Shown here one piece after another: positions 28,068 through 36,665 of a DNA stretch of 64,000 nt (positions are counted from its first letter, which is position 1; each line of letters begins with the position of its first letter). The notes under the pieces are model-generated. The model searched no databases and was not told where the DNA came from. It saw only the letters and a list, made by a program, of their open reading frames with translations. The stretch is taken from positions 62,001-126,000 of the forward strand of contig NZ_WIPK01000004.1 of NCBI RefSeq assembly GCF_012922555.1, in the 5' to 3' direction. The position numbers and the translations under genes are program-made. Source of the DNA: Paraclostridium dentum (GTDB taxonomy: Bacteria > Bacillota > Clostridia > Peptostreptococcales > Peptostreptococcaceae).

Positions 28068-28250
28068 AATAATTCCCCCTTCATTCAATTAAATCTTATG
28101 TTTTTTTTATTATTAATATGTCAATAATTTAATGGTATATTTAAAAAATTTTATATTTTATAGCTGTTAATGTTTTAAATCCAATTTTTTTGTTTATTAT
28201 TTAACATGTTTACTTCTAGCTATAAAATCTAAATTTATTAAAACCTAATT

Positions 28251-29441
28251 TTATAATTTATTACTTTTAAATAAAATGTGACTATTAGTTATATTAATTG
28301 CGTTACTTTTTTTTATATTTTTATCAATATAAAATTCAAAATCTTTTTTCTTATTATCTACTATTTCTAAAATATTACCTGGAATAGTGTATATGTACTC
28401 TAATATAGCTTTTGTGTCATTTACAATTAAGTTGTCTTTATACAAATATTTATCAATATTTTCAAAGTATTTATTTAGTATTAGTTCAGCATTATCAATG
28501 CCAAACTTAGCAGATAATCTTTCTTCAGAAATTTTCATCTTTTCATTAAATCCTAGCAATAATTGTTCTAATTCTCTCATATGATCATTTCCAATAGTTG
28601 AACAATAAAACTGCCCTTTTTTCTTTAATACTCTATGTATTTCTGATAATACTTTATCTAAGTCATTCATGTAAAATAATATATGATTTGCGATTACGAT
28701 ATCAAAACTTTCGTCTTCAAAAGGAATATCATTAGGATTTATTCTCTTAAATGATAAATTTTTATTATATTTGTCTAGGTTTCCTTTAGCTTCATCTATC
28801 ATGTCCTGACAAATATCTGTTAGTGTTATGTCTATATCGATATCTATATTATTTAAATTTTTTAACCATAAAGCTCCATTACCACATCCAATTTCTAGTA
28901 CTCTACATTTTTTATTTAAATCCATATTTCTAAATACCCAGTTATACCATCCATCTTTATTTGAGCTAAACTTTTCTTGCAAAATTATATTTGCATTTAA
29001 ATTAGATGAATCTATGTACTGTTGCAATAATTGTTCTTCATTTTCTAAAATTTTGATTATATCGATTGTATTATTTAAATCTAATTCTGGAGCACTTTCC
29101 ATACTAGTCTCTGCAGTCTCTATTATGTCTAAAATTATTTTCATATGATTTATTTTATTTTTAATGATATTTTTTTGTAATTTAAAAGAATTAGCCATGT
29201 CATCTTTTCCAAAGCTTTGAGATTCAATTTCCATAACTTCATCTAATGATAGACCTAAATATTTTAATACTAGAATTTGTTTTAATTTCAGAAAGTCTTC
29301 TTCTGAATACAACCTGTGACCTTGATTGTTGTGATGTGATGGTTTTAGTATGCCTTTTGTATCATAGTACCTTATAGTCCTGATTGTTACACCAGCTTTT
29401 TTAGCAAATTCACCTGTAGTATATAACTTTTCTTCTTTCAT
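28251..29441 (-). CDS. MerR regulator fused to a SAM-dependent methyltransferase
   Basis: Protein of 396 residues. Residues 1-75 are a MerR helix-turn-helix (YTTGEFAKKAGVTIRTIRYYD, GHRLY). A coiled coil runs to about 125. From about 165 a class I methyltransferase domain has motif I VLEIGCGNGALWL, an acidic motif II and FDIVIANHILFYM. Most MerR proteins carry a ligand-binding domain here; a catalytic or SAM-sensing domain is uncommon. It may sense a methyl-accepting compound or methylate it. A MerR-like operator lies in its own promoter, suggesting autoregulation. Confidence 0.85.
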   Translation of the reverse strand: MKEEKLYTTGEFAKKAGVTIRTIRYYDTKGILKPSHHNNQGHRLYSEEDFLKLKQILVLKYLGLSLDEVMEIESQSFGKDDMANSFKLQKNIIKNKINHMKIILDIIETAETSMESAPELDLNNTIDIIKILENEEQLLQQYIDSSNLNANIILQEKFSSNKDGWYNWVFRNMDLNKKCRVLEIGCGNGALWLKNLNNIDIDIDITLTDICQDMIDEAKGNLDKYNKNLSFKRINPNDIPFEDESFDIVIANHILFYMNDLDKVLSEIHRVLKKKGQFYCSTIGNDHMRELEQLLLGFNEKMKISEERLSAKFGIDNAELILNKYFENIDKYLYKDNLIVNDTKAILEYIYTIPGNILEIVDNKKKDFEFYIDKNIKKSNAINITNSHILFKSNKL

Positions 29442-29460
29442 TATATCTCCCCCAAATTCA

Positions 29461-29503
29461 TTGCCTAATTATATTCTATAGGGTTACGTTACGTAACAGG
29501 CAA
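29461..29503 (-). promoter_or_regulatory. promoter with MerR-type operator
   Basis: On the minus strand TTGCCT (29498-29503) is followed at 19 bases by TAGAAT, with the palindrome GTTACGTAAC (29488-29497) and a further GTAAC inside the spacer. A long spacer with a central dyad is the hallmark of MerR-controlled promoters. The outer TTGCCT/AGGCAA (29461-29466, 29498-29503) is a second dyad. Confidence 0.6.
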
Positions 29504-29797
29504 TATATAATTTAAAAATTTTTTATTTTTTTATTTTTTCTTATTACTATGCTTATGCATATTTGATTTTTAAAATTAAGAAATATAAATTTTCATTAGA
29601 ATTTTGCAATTATAACTAGTTAAATACTAAAAAATCTAACTACAGTTATTTATCACTTCAATAATTTAATTATAAATCTAATTAATTACTCTATAAATAT
29701 ATTTTTACATATTAAATTTTAATTCACATATATAATAACAAAGGACTCAATTAAAATTTATTAAAACAAGCATACAAATTTATAAGGGAGGGGTTTT
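29504..29797. other. 294-bp intergenic region before the symporter gene
   Basis: Very AT-rich sequence containing, near its end, a strong ribosome site (AAGGGAGGGG) for the symporter. No riboswitch, RNA gene or clear hairpin was seen. The symporter promoter must lie here but cannot be fixed by eye. Confidence 0.5.
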
Positions 29798-31138
29798 ATG
29801 TTTGATGCTTTCAAACATTTAGTAGATTGGCTCTGGCTTTATCCTATTTTAATCATATTAGTTGGTGGCGGGATAACAATGTCAATTACTTTAAGATTTT
29901 TTCAAATAACAAAATTGCCATTTATATTAAAAGAAACATTTGGGAAAATATTTAAAAAAGGAGAAGGAGATGGAACTATTACTCCATTTCAAGCTGCTAC
30001 ATCTGCTCTAGCTTCTACAATAGGGGCTGCAAATATAGTAGGGGTACCTCTAGCTATAGCTACAGGAGGTCCTGGTGCTATATTTTGGATGTGGATTATT
30101 GCCATATTTGGATGTGCACTTAAATACTCAGAAATTATATTAGGTATTAAATATAGAGTTAAAAATGAAAATGGTGAATATGTTGGTGGTCCTATGTACT
30201 ACCTTAAAAATGGCGCAAAAATGCCTATTTTAGGTTCATTGTTTGCATTTTTCTTAATGGTAGAAATTGCTCCATCTATAGCTACACAGTCAGCTTCTAT
30301 TGTCCAAACTGCAGAAACTATAAATATACCACCTGTAATATCAGGCATTGCAGTTGTATTTATAGTTGGATTAGTTGTTTATGGAGGTATAAAAAGAATT
30401 TCGAAAGTTACAGAAAAATTAGTACCTTTTATGGCAATCGCATATTTTTTAATCGCACTTATAGTTGTATTGTTTAGCTTTGAAAATATACCAGCTACAT
30501 TTACCTTAATATTTAAAGGTGCTTTTAATCCTACTGCCGCTGCTGGTGGTTTTGCAGGGTCTGTTGTTTCTGCAACAATAAGAACTGGTGCTGCTAGAGG
30601 AGCTTATTCAAATGAAGCAGGTATGGGTACATCAACAATTGCTCACTCTGCTGCTGTCACTGATTATCCAGCAAGACAAGCTCTTTGGGGTGTATTTGAG
30701 GTAATCGTAGATACTCTTTGTATATGTACAATAACCGCATTATTAGTTTTAACTACAGGTACATGGTCTGGTGTTGGCGCTGACAAAGCTGCTGCTATGC
30801 CTTCAATGGCAATTCAAAGCGTGTTAGGAACTAAATTCGGTGGTGGATTTTTAACTATCTGCATGCTTATGTTTGTTCTATCAACTTTAATAGTAATAAT
30901 TTTTTACGGTGAAAAACAAGCTGAATATTTATTTGGATTAAAAACCTCTAAAATTGTTAGAGTAATTTATTTATGCTTTATAATGATAGGCGCATTATGT
31001 AAATTAGATAATATAGTTGTATTGTTAGACTCTGCCCTAGCATGTGTTATAGCTACAAATATGATAGGGGTAATAAAACTTCGAAAGGAAGTAAAAGAAG
31101 AATCTGATAAATTTTTTGAATCTCAAAATTTAAAATAA
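29798..31138 (+). CDS. sodium:alanine (amino acid) symporter, AGCS family
   Basis: Membrane protein of 446 residues with about 11 helices. Family landmarks are TPFQAATSALASTIGAANIVG, GGPMYYLKNG and GAYSNEAGMGTSTIAHSAA. It imports alanine or glycine with Na+. It is monocistronic and ends at a terminator facing ddl. The neighbouring D-Ala-D-Ala ligase is a thematic match but is convergent, not co-transcribed. Confidence 0.92.
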   Translation: MFDAFKHLVDWLWLYPILIILVGGGITMSITLRFFQITKLPFILKETFGKIFKKGEGDGTITPFQAATSALASTIGAANIVGVPLAIATGGPGAIFWMWIIAIFGCALKYSEIILGIKYRVKNENGEYVGGPMYYLKNGAKMPILGSLFAFFLMVEIAPSIATQSASIVQTAETINIPPVISGIAVVFIVGLVVYGGIKRISKVTEKLVPFMAIAYFLIALIVVLFSFENIPATFTLIFKGAFNPTAAAGGFAGSVVSATIRTGAARGAYSNEAGMGTSTIAHSAAVTDYPARQALWGVFEVIVDTLCICTITALLVLTTGTWSGVGADKAAAMPSMAIQSVLGTKFGGGFLTICMLMFVLSTLIVIIFYGEKQAEYLFGLKTSKIVRVIYLCFIMIGALCKLDNIVVLLDSALACVIATNMIGVIKLRKEVKEESDKFFESQNLK

Positions 31139-31152
31139 TATAAATAAAAAAC

Positions 31153-31206
31153 AAAACAAGCTAACTTGATTTAGAGATATGTCTCTATTTTAAATTAGCT
31201 TGTTTT
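31153..31206. terminator. bidirectional terminator between symporter and ddl
   Basis: An outer 12-bp stem (31153-31164 with 31195-31206) and an inner AGAGA/TCTCT stem are flanked by A- and T-runs. It serves both convergent genes. Confidence 0.85.
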
Positions 31207-31211
31207 TTATA

Positions 31212-32108
31212 TTAGTTTAAAGAATATTCTATTATTTTATTTATTAACTCACTAAATCCTATACCGTTAGCCTTTGCGCTTCTTGGAATTAAGCTAGTTT
31301 GTGTCATTCCTGGTAATGTGTTTAATTCTAATACATAAGGTACTCCATCACTTATTATTACATCTACTCTAACATAAGCTTTGCAGTTAAAAGCTTCCCA
31401 ACATCCTTTAGATATTTCATTTACTTTTTCTTGTAATTCTTTTTCTAAATAAACCACTTCTTCTGTAGCTCCGTTTGAACTATATTTTGATTCAAAATCG
31501 AAAAACTCTGAATTTGCTGTTATTGATATAGTAGGGAATACTTCTCCATTTAATATAAATGATGTATACTCTCCACCTTTTATATATTTTTCTATCATTA
31601 CACAGTCATCAACTTCTAGTCCTTTTTGTACTGCGTTCAATACTTCTTCTTTAGACTTTATTAAAAATGTTGCTACACTTGATCCTCCACTATTTGGTTT
31701 TATAAATACTGGATATCCTATTTTTTCTATTTCTTCGTAATCTATATCTTCTATTTTTCTAACTACTGTCCATGGAGCTGTTGGTAAATTAGAATCTCTT
31801 AATATTTTTTTAGTCATATTTTTATCCATGCATAAAGCACTAGTTAATGGATTACATCCTGAGTATGGAATATCCATAGCTTCTAAAATAGATTGGACAC
31901 ATCCATCTTCTCCAAATTTACCATGAAGAGCTAAAAATGCAAAATCTATATCATCTGTTACCTTAGTAAATATATCTTTTTTATCATTTAATACAATCTT
32001 TACTGCTTCATGTTTATCTCTATCTATATTGTTAAAAACCTCTTCGCCTGATCTTAGTGATACTTCTCTTTCAGAAGATATACCACCCATTATAACTGCT
32101 ATTTTCAT
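31212..32108 (-). CDS. ddl: D-alanine-D-alanine ligase
   Basis: ATP-grasp ligase of 298 residues joining two D-alanines for peptidoglycan. It has the start IAVIMGGISSEREVSLRSG, LHGKFGEDGC, PVFIKPNSGGSS and the metal-binding LELNTLPGMT. Full length for short-form Ddl. Alone in its unit; no murF or van genes nearby. Confidence 0.95.
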   Translation of the reverse strand: MKIAVIMGGISSEREVSLRSGEEVFNNIDRDKHEAVKIVLNDKKDIFTKVTDDIDFAFLALHGKFGEDGCVQSILEAMDIPYSGCNPLTSALCMDKNMTKKILRDSNLPTAPWTVVRKIEDIDYEEIEKIGYPVFIKPNSGGSSVATFLIKSKEEVLNAVQKGLEVDDCVMIEKYIKGGEYTSFILNGEVFPTISITANSEFFDFESKYSSNGATEEVVYLEKELQEKVNEISKGCWEAFNCKAYVRVDVIISDGVPYVLELNTLPGMTQTSLIPRSAKANGIGFSELINKIIEYSLN

Positions 32109-32204
32109 CTATCTCACTCCTAATTATTATCTTTTACGTCATTACTTATATAAACAGTATATGATTTATGGATTATATCTTAAAGTACCACCCATAGTCA
32201 AGTT

Positions 32205-33092
32205 TTATATATCAGTGGTTTTCTTCTTATAAAATGGTTCTATATGAATTATGACTTGAGCGCTTTTATTTATATTCTTTCTTATAGAAGCTTCAATATC
32301 ATGGTTTAATTTATGAGATTTTTCAACAGTTATATTAGGTTCAACCATTATATGCATATCTATATGCACATCACTTTCACTACCTCTACTTCTAATGTTA
32401 TGAACATCTTTTATTTCATTAAAGCTTTTAAGTATGTCTTTTATAGCCTCTTCATCAACTATTGCTTTATCAACTAAAACATCTATAGTAGATTTAAAAA
32501 TTTCATATGAAGCATGAAGTATAAACCCTGCAACAACTAAGGATGCAATAGGGTCAATTATAGCTGGTAACCCTAATCTAACCCCAACTAAAGTTAATAA
32601 AACTCCAATAGAAACAAATATATCGCTTTTAGTATGAAGTGAGTCTGATATTAGTATATAACTATTTAGTTTTTTACCTATTCTATATTCATAAGTACAT
32701 ACAAATACATTTATTATAAGAGTTAATATTAATACAAGCAAACTTCCAATTGTTATTGTTGGTTCAACTGGATTTTGAAATTTTAAAATACCTTCAAAAA
32801 TAATTTTACCACCTATAAATAAAAGCATTGCCCCTATAAAAAGACCTGATATAACTTCAAATTTCTTGTGTCCATATGGGTGTTCTTTATCTTTTGGCTT
32901 AGATGCAATGGATACTCCTATTAACCCTACAATATTTGATGTTCCATCAGATATTGAGTGAAATCCATCAGCAGTCATACTTGCACTTTTTATAATACTA
33001 CCAATTGCTATTTTTAATATTGCAACACCTATGTTTGCAAATAATATTATCCATAAAACTTGTTTTACTTTTTTATAATTATCAGATAACAT
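32205..33092 (-). CDS. czcD: cation diffusion facilitator metal exporter
   Basis: Protein of about 295 residues with six membrane helices and a C-terminal cytoplasmic metal-binding domain ending in HIEPF. The transport sites read TADGFHSISDG in helix 2 and SDSLHTKSD in helix 5, the usual His/Asp tetrad positions. CDF proteins export Zn, Co, Ni, Mn or Fe in exchange for protons. The ATG at 33092 behind AGGAGG is the start. A probable NiCo riboswitch lies upstream, which argues for Co2+/Ni2+ efflux; the gene symbol is used in that sense. Confidence 0.85.
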   Translation of the reverse strand: MLSDNYKKVKQVLWIILFANIGVAILKIAIGSIIKSASMTADGFHSISDGTSNIVGLIGVSIASKPKDKEHPYGHKKFEVISGLFIGAMLLFIGGKIIFEGILKFQNPVEPTITIGSLLVLILTLIINVFVCTYEYRIGKKLNSYILISDSLHTKSDIFVSIGVLLTLVGVRLGLPAIIDPIASLVVAGFILHASYEIFKSTIDVLVDKAIVDEEAIKDILKSFNEIKDVHNIRSRGSESDVHIDMHIMVEPNITVEKSHKLNHDIEASIRKNINKSAQVIIHIEPFYKKKTTDI

Positions 33093-33249
33093 AACTAACC
33101 TCCTTAATTTTATAAACAAAAATTCGCTTTGCTCATGTCGCCAACGACATTGTCCGTTGCTCAAAAACTTTTTTGCGCTTAAAACAAAACTTAAAAATTC
33201 CTATACCTGTTTAATCTACAATTTTTCGGTTTGTTAATTCCTAAAGCGC
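33093..33249 (-). other. unusual structured leader of the CDF gene
   Basis: Between the riboswitch terminator and the start codon, 12-base arms at 33169-33180 and 33244-33255 are exact reverse complements. A second, more GC-rich block holds TTGCTCA twice (about 33129 and 33156) around a TGTCG-CCAA-CGACA stem. Base composition differs clearly from the AT-rich surroundings. The left arm of the first hairpin overlaps the terminator U-run. Confidence 0.45.
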
Positions 33250-33253
33250 AAAA

Positions 33254-33291
33254 AAATCCATGGAAAAGTTTTTAAACTATCCCATGGATTT
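33254..33291 (-). terminator. riboswitch terminator of the CDF gene
   Basis: A 10-bp stem (33254-33263 with 33282-33291) with an 18-base loop is followed on the minus strand by seven T. Its 5' arm uses bases that also form the last helix and closing helix of the aptamer, so ligand binding should prevent termination. Confidence 0.8.
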
Positions 33292-33347
33292 ATAATATCC
33301 ACTGCTTCCTAAGAAACCCAGCACATAATAATACGTGCCTGATAACT
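33275..33347 (-). promoter_or_regulatory. probable NiCo (cobalt/nickel) riboswitch aptamer
   Basis: Read on the minus strand, a 7-bp closing helix pairs 33341-33347 with 33275-33281. Inside it are three hairpins: GCACGTA/TATGTGC, GTTTC/GAAGC and GGAT/ATCC. This makes a four-way junction with G-rich joiners (AGG, TGG, AGT, ATGG), the architecture of NiCo (czcD motif) riboswitches. The terminator overlaps its 3' helices and the next gene is a CDF metal exporter. An ON switch for Co2+/Ni2+ is expected. The identification is from structure and context, without covariance scoring. Confidence 0.6.
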
Positions 33348-33374
33348 CTATTTAACATGTTAAAATTAATTTTA

Positions 33375-33403
33375 ATTCTATCAATTAAATATCTTACTGT
33401 CAA
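33375..33403 (-). promoter_or_regulatory. promoter of the riboswitch-CDF transcript
   Basis: On the minus strand TTGACA (33398-33403), a 17-base spacer and TAGAAT (33375-33380) form a near-consensus vegetative promoter about 25-30 bases before the aptamer. Confidence 0.75.
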
Positions 33404-33438
33404 TATTAATTTATATTCAAGTTAGACTAATTATGTTA

Positions 33439-34620
33439 CTAATTATTTAAAAAATTTATTGCTCCTTCTACTAAAAGCTTGCATCCCTTTTCAAATACTT
33501 CTTCATTAAGTTTTACTTTGGGATTGTGAAGAGGGTAAACTTCCTCTCCCTCTATTATTGTGTTTAATCCATAGTATACTCCAGGTATTTTTTCGAAGTA
33601 ATAAGATGCATCCTCGCTACCCATAGCTCCTTTAGGTAAAAGTATCATTGAGTTTTCCCCCCATATATTTTTGCAAACACTTAATAATTCATCTACCATA
33701 TCACTATTATTATTAAGTGCTGGATATCCATATTCATATTCATACTCATAACTTCCACCCATAGTCTTTGTTACCCCAGATACAATTTCTTCTAATCTTT
33801 TGTTCACAAAATCTCTAGACTCATTTTCTAAACATCTTACCGTTCCTAATATCTCCACATAATTAGGTATTATATTATATACTGGAGTTGCTGGTTGTTC
33901 GCTTTTTATATTAGATATACTTATTACAATAGGATTTTGAACATCATTTTCTCTTGTTAATATTCCTTGTATCATGTTTATAATCTGATTTGTCATAAAT
34001 ATTGGGTCTTTTGAAAATTCTGGAGTAGATGCATGTGCGCCTTTTCCAATAATCTTTATTTTAAATCTGTCTGATGACGCCATCATACCTCCTTTTTTTG
34101 TTACAATCTGGCCAGGTTTAAAATATGGTATGCTCATAACATGTTGAGCTATAATAGCATCTACTTTTGGATTTTCTAAAACACCTTCATCCATCATTAC
34201 TTTCGCACCTCCCCCATATTCTTCTCCAGGTTGAAAAATAAGTTTAACTTGCCCATTTAATTTATCTTCATTTTCTTTTAATATTTTTGCTGCACCTAAA
34301 AGCATTGCAGTATGTGCATCATGCCCGCATGCATGCATATTTCCATTTGTTGACTTAAAATCTACTTTTGTTTCCTCATGTATCGGAAGCGCATCCATAT
34401 CAGCTCTTAATGCTATTACCTTGCCATTTGTTTTTTTACCTATCAATGCTGAAATTCCAGTACAATCTTTAAACTCCTTATACTTTATTCCCATATTTTC
34501 CAATTCATTTTTTACGTAATCTAATGTCTTTGGTAAATTCAACCCAATCTCCGGTATTTGGTGTAAATCTCTTCTACATTTAATTATGTATTCACTTATA
34601 TCTTCTTTATATCTTAACAT
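33439..34620 (-). CDS. M20 family amidohydrolase
   Basis: Metallohydrolase of about 393 residues in the aminoacylase/hippuricase (AmhX/HipO) group. Metal ligands are visible in NMHACGHDAHTAML, QPGEEYGGGAKVM and near the C-terminus in YPLHNPKVKL. It releases amino acids from N-acyl or carboxypeptidase-type substrates in the cytoplasm. The ATG at 34620 behind GGAGG is the start; the frame to 34641 contains the ribosome site. It is divergent from a LysR regulator that likely controls it. Confidence 0.9.
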   Translation of the reverse strand: MLRYKEDISEYIIKCRRDLHQIPEIGLNLPKTLDYVKNELENMGIKYKEFKDCTGISALIGKKTNGKVIALRADMDALPIHEETKVDFKSTNGNMHACGHDAHTAMLLGAAKILKENEDKLNGQVKLIFQPGEEYGGGAKVMMDEGVLENPKVDAIIAQHVMSIPYFKPGQIVTKKGGMMASSDRFKIKIIGKGAHASTPEFSKDPIFMTNQIINMIQGILTRENDVQNPIVISISNIKSEQPATPVYNIIPNYVEILGTVRCLENESRDFVNKRLEEIVSGVTKTMGGSYEYEYEYGYPALNNNSDMVDELLSVCKNIWGENSMILLPKGAMGSEDASYYFEKIPGVYYGLNTIIEGEEVYPLHNPKVKLNEEVFEKGCKLLVEGAINFLNN

Positions 34621-34726
34621 TTTAATTACCTCCAATATCAATAAATATTTTCAAATAAATTTGATGTATTCTTCACTTAATGTATAATTTAATATTACTA
34701 CTAATTATTATTTTGAAAAAATCTAA

Positions 34727-34760
34727 AATATTTATACCTATATATAAATAATATTTATAC
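34727..34760. promoter_or_regulatory. direct repeat in the hydrolase/LysR intergenic region
   Basis: AATATTTATAC occurs at 34727-34737 and 34750-34760, about two helical turns apart on the same face, in the short divergent region. It is a candidate regulator site. Confidence 0.4.
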
Positions 34761-34779
34761 TTATGATTGGAGGATTAAT

Positions 34780-35688
34780 ATGAAACTTGAACAAATTGTA
34801 TATGCTCTTGAAATTGCAAGATGTGGATCTATATCTAAAGCAGCTAAAAATTTACTTCTAACTCAGCCTAATTTAAGTTCATCTATAAAGAATTTAGAGG
34901 ATGATATTGGATTTAAAATTTTTCAAAGACTTCCTAGAGGTGTTTCTGTTACAACTAAGGGTACTCAATTTTTAGAATACGCTGAGTCAATTTGTAGAGA
35001 CGTAGAAAATATCAATGCAATAGGATCAAATTCTAATTCATTAACTCCTATTAATTTTTCTTTATCTACTCAATCATTTTCTTACATAATGGATAATTTT
35101 TTAGCTCTTCATTCAAATTATAATAGCAATATTACTAATTTTAAAATTAAACATTCTCACTACTTTGAAGTTTTAGATGATGTTGTAAGAAAACAAGCAG
35201 ATATTGGGATAATATCTATATCAAACGAACATATGGATTTATGGAATAAACTTTTTAAATCTAAAAATATTGAATTTAATCCTATAACTTCTGGTAAATT
35301 ACATGGTTATATATTAGATAGTCACCCTCTATTTAATAAAGAAAAATTAGTAATTGAAGATTTATTTGAATATCCATTAGTTACATGTAATCATGATGAC
35401 TATAATGCTTTGTATTCAAATGATTTTTATAAAAATAAATTATCTTTTAAAAATAATATACTTGTATCTGACTATGGAGCCTTAATTTATACAATGGAAT
35501 CTGTAAATGCTGCAACTATAATACTAAAATTAGAAAATAGTTATACAAAATTGTATTTTGATAGCTCTCACAAAGGTCGTTATGTCAATATTGATATCTT
35601 ACCAGAAATTACACTTGGTTGGATTAAACTTATTGATTTTCCAATTTCATCTATAGCAAGTGAATTTATAGATTTAATAACAAAATAA
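34780..35688 (+). CDS. LysR-family transcription regulator
   Basis: Protein of 302 residues. The N-terminal helix-turn-helix reads YALEIARCGSISKAAKNLLLTQPNLSSSIKNLE, and the rest is a co-inducer-binding domain. GGAGG precedes the ATG. Divergent from the M20 hydrolase gene with a 160-base shared regulatory region, it is probably the local regulator of that gene. Confidence 0.92.
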   Translation: MKLEQIVYALEIARCGSISKAAKNLLLTQPNLSSSIKNLEDDIGFKIFQRLPRGVSVTTKGTQFLEYAESICRDVENINAIGSNSNSLTPINFSLSTQSFSYIMDNFLALHSNYNSNITNFKIKHSHYFEVLDDVVRKQADIGIISISNEHMDLWNKLFKSKNIEFNPITSGKLHGYILDSHPLFNKEKLVIEDLFEYPLVTCNHDDYNALYSNDFYKNKLSFKNNILVSDYGALIYTMESVNAATIILKLENSYTKLYFDSSHKGRYVNIDILPEITLGWIKLIDFPISSIASEFIDLITK

Positions 35689-35722
35689 AAAATAGGAGTA
35701 TACACTCCTATTTTTTATTTTG
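35681..35722. terminator. bidirectional terminator after lysR
   Basis: Nineteen-base arms (35681-35699 and 35704-35722) are exact reverse complements around a 4-base loop, with A- and T-runs on both sides. It ends the lysR gene and the small gene on the other strand. Confidence 0.9.
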
Positions 35723-35900
35723 TTAATGACCACTCATCATTCTTTATATATATTCTTTTTGTATTGCAGCTTCTATCCATTACAATTAAGCTATCGTCTT
35801 CTATGTTATTGCTTAAAAGCATTAAATCATTATCCCTACAAAAATTTCTTGCAAGCTCTAAGGCATCTGACTCCATATTTAGTTCAAGTAATCTTCCCAT
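35715..35900 (-). CDS. small acidic hypothetical protein
   Basis: A 61-residue protein, not recognised. It is soluble and mixed in charge, with an apparent alpha/beta pattern (LELARNFCRDNDLMLL, SLIVMDRSC). AAGGAG at good spacing before the ATG and a terminator at its stop support a real gene. It stands alone between lysR and the flavodoxin gene. Confidence 0.6.
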   Translation of the reverse strand: MGRLLELNMESDALELARNFCRDNDLMLLSNNIEDDSLIVMDRSCNTKRIYIKNDEWSLTK

Positions 35901-35969
35901 TTATTTTCTCCTTAAAAATATAATTTAACTCAATTTTATTATAATATATATTACCCTTTAAAAAAAATA

Positions 35970-36010
35970 AAAATCACTAGATATATGTTTTCTATATAAC
36001 TAGTGATTTT
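35970..36010 (-). terminator. terminator of the flavodoxin gene
   Basis: An 11-bp stem (35970-35980 with 36000-36010) with A/T-rich edges lies about 40 bases after the flavodoxin-like gene on the minus strand; further pairing ATATA/TATAT continues inside. Confidence 0.75.
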
Positions 36011-36051
36011 GTTAAATATATATTTTGTTAATATTACAATGGGCTATTTCA

Positions 36052-36462
36052 TTAATTATAAGCTAATGCTAAATTATTATTTAAAACATCTACAAAATTA
36101 TAAATTTTTTCTTCATCTTCTTTTTTAAAATGTTCTTCAAAGTTTATAAGTCCTGTAAATTCTTTTGGTAGATTATTATCGATATAATTTATTTGTTTTT
36201 CATCTTTATTTACTGTGAAAAATCCTAATTTCTTAAATTTAAACTCTTCTATGTTATTTTCTATAAATCTTTGAATTTCAGTTGAAATTTCTCCATCTTC
36301 TAGGTTTATTCCTATTAACACATTCTCATATTTATCTAGGTAAAAAGATGAATTATATTTTGTATTTCTTACATCTACTTCTGAGTCTAATTTTTCTGAT
36401 AAAGACATTGCTAAGTTTTTAGTTATTCCATTATTACTCCCATATGCTATTAAAGTACACAT
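36052..36462 (-). CDS. flavodoxin-like protein (HemG-type fold)
   Basis: About 136 residues. LIAYGSNNGITKNLAMSLSEKL is the phosphate-binding loop and first helix of flavodoxin-like proteins, and NVLIGINLEDGEISTEI resembles the second part of the HemG/flavodoxin_5 group. It probably binds FMN and transfers electrons, for example in heme or menaquinone-linked oxidation. The ATG at 36462 behind TGGAGG is the start. A repeat-rich promoter lies upstream. Confidence 0.75.
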   Translation of the reverse strand: MCTLIAYGSNNGITKNLAMSLSEKLDSEVDVRNTKYNSSFYLDKYENVLIGINLEDGEISTEIQRFIENNIEEFKFKKLGFFTVNKDEKQINYIDNNLPKEFTGLINFEEHFKKEDEEKIYNFVDVLNNNLALAYN

Positions 36463-36483
36463 TAACACTACCTCCACCAATAT

Positions 36484-36537
36484 ATAGTATATACTATTGA
36501 TATTTTTTATTCCTTATATGTTATACTATATACTATT
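36484..36537 (-). promoter_or_regulatory. repeated TACTAT-type operator upstream of flavodoxin gene
   Basis: A 14-bp perfect palindrome ATAGTATATACTAT (36484-36497) is followed by ATACTATATACTAT (36523-36536), giving several copies of one half-site. The arrangement suggests two regulator sites over the promoter; the regulator is not identified. Confidence 0.45.
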
Positions 36538-36638
36538 AACCATCTTTTTGCAACCATTTTTATGGAAAATTTTGTGTTATATATATAACATAATCCATAT
36601 AGTGCATCCCATTGATTAAGTTGTGTATACAAATAAAA

Positions 36639-36665
36639 AAATAAACTCTAAATTAGAGTTTATTT
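36639..36665 (-). terminator. terminator of the FepBCD-type operon
   Basis: A 12-bp stem (36639-36650 with 36654-36665) with a 3-base loop sits at the stop codon of the ATPase gene, followed on the minus strand by a T-rich run. Confidence 0.85.

Noticed and set aside
33254-33380. Considered as a signal recognition particle RNA or a 6S RNA because of GGAAGCAG
   Set aside because: The rest of the SRP and 6S signatures are absent, the transcript is too short, and the four-way junction with a competing terminator before a metal exporter fits a riboswitch better.
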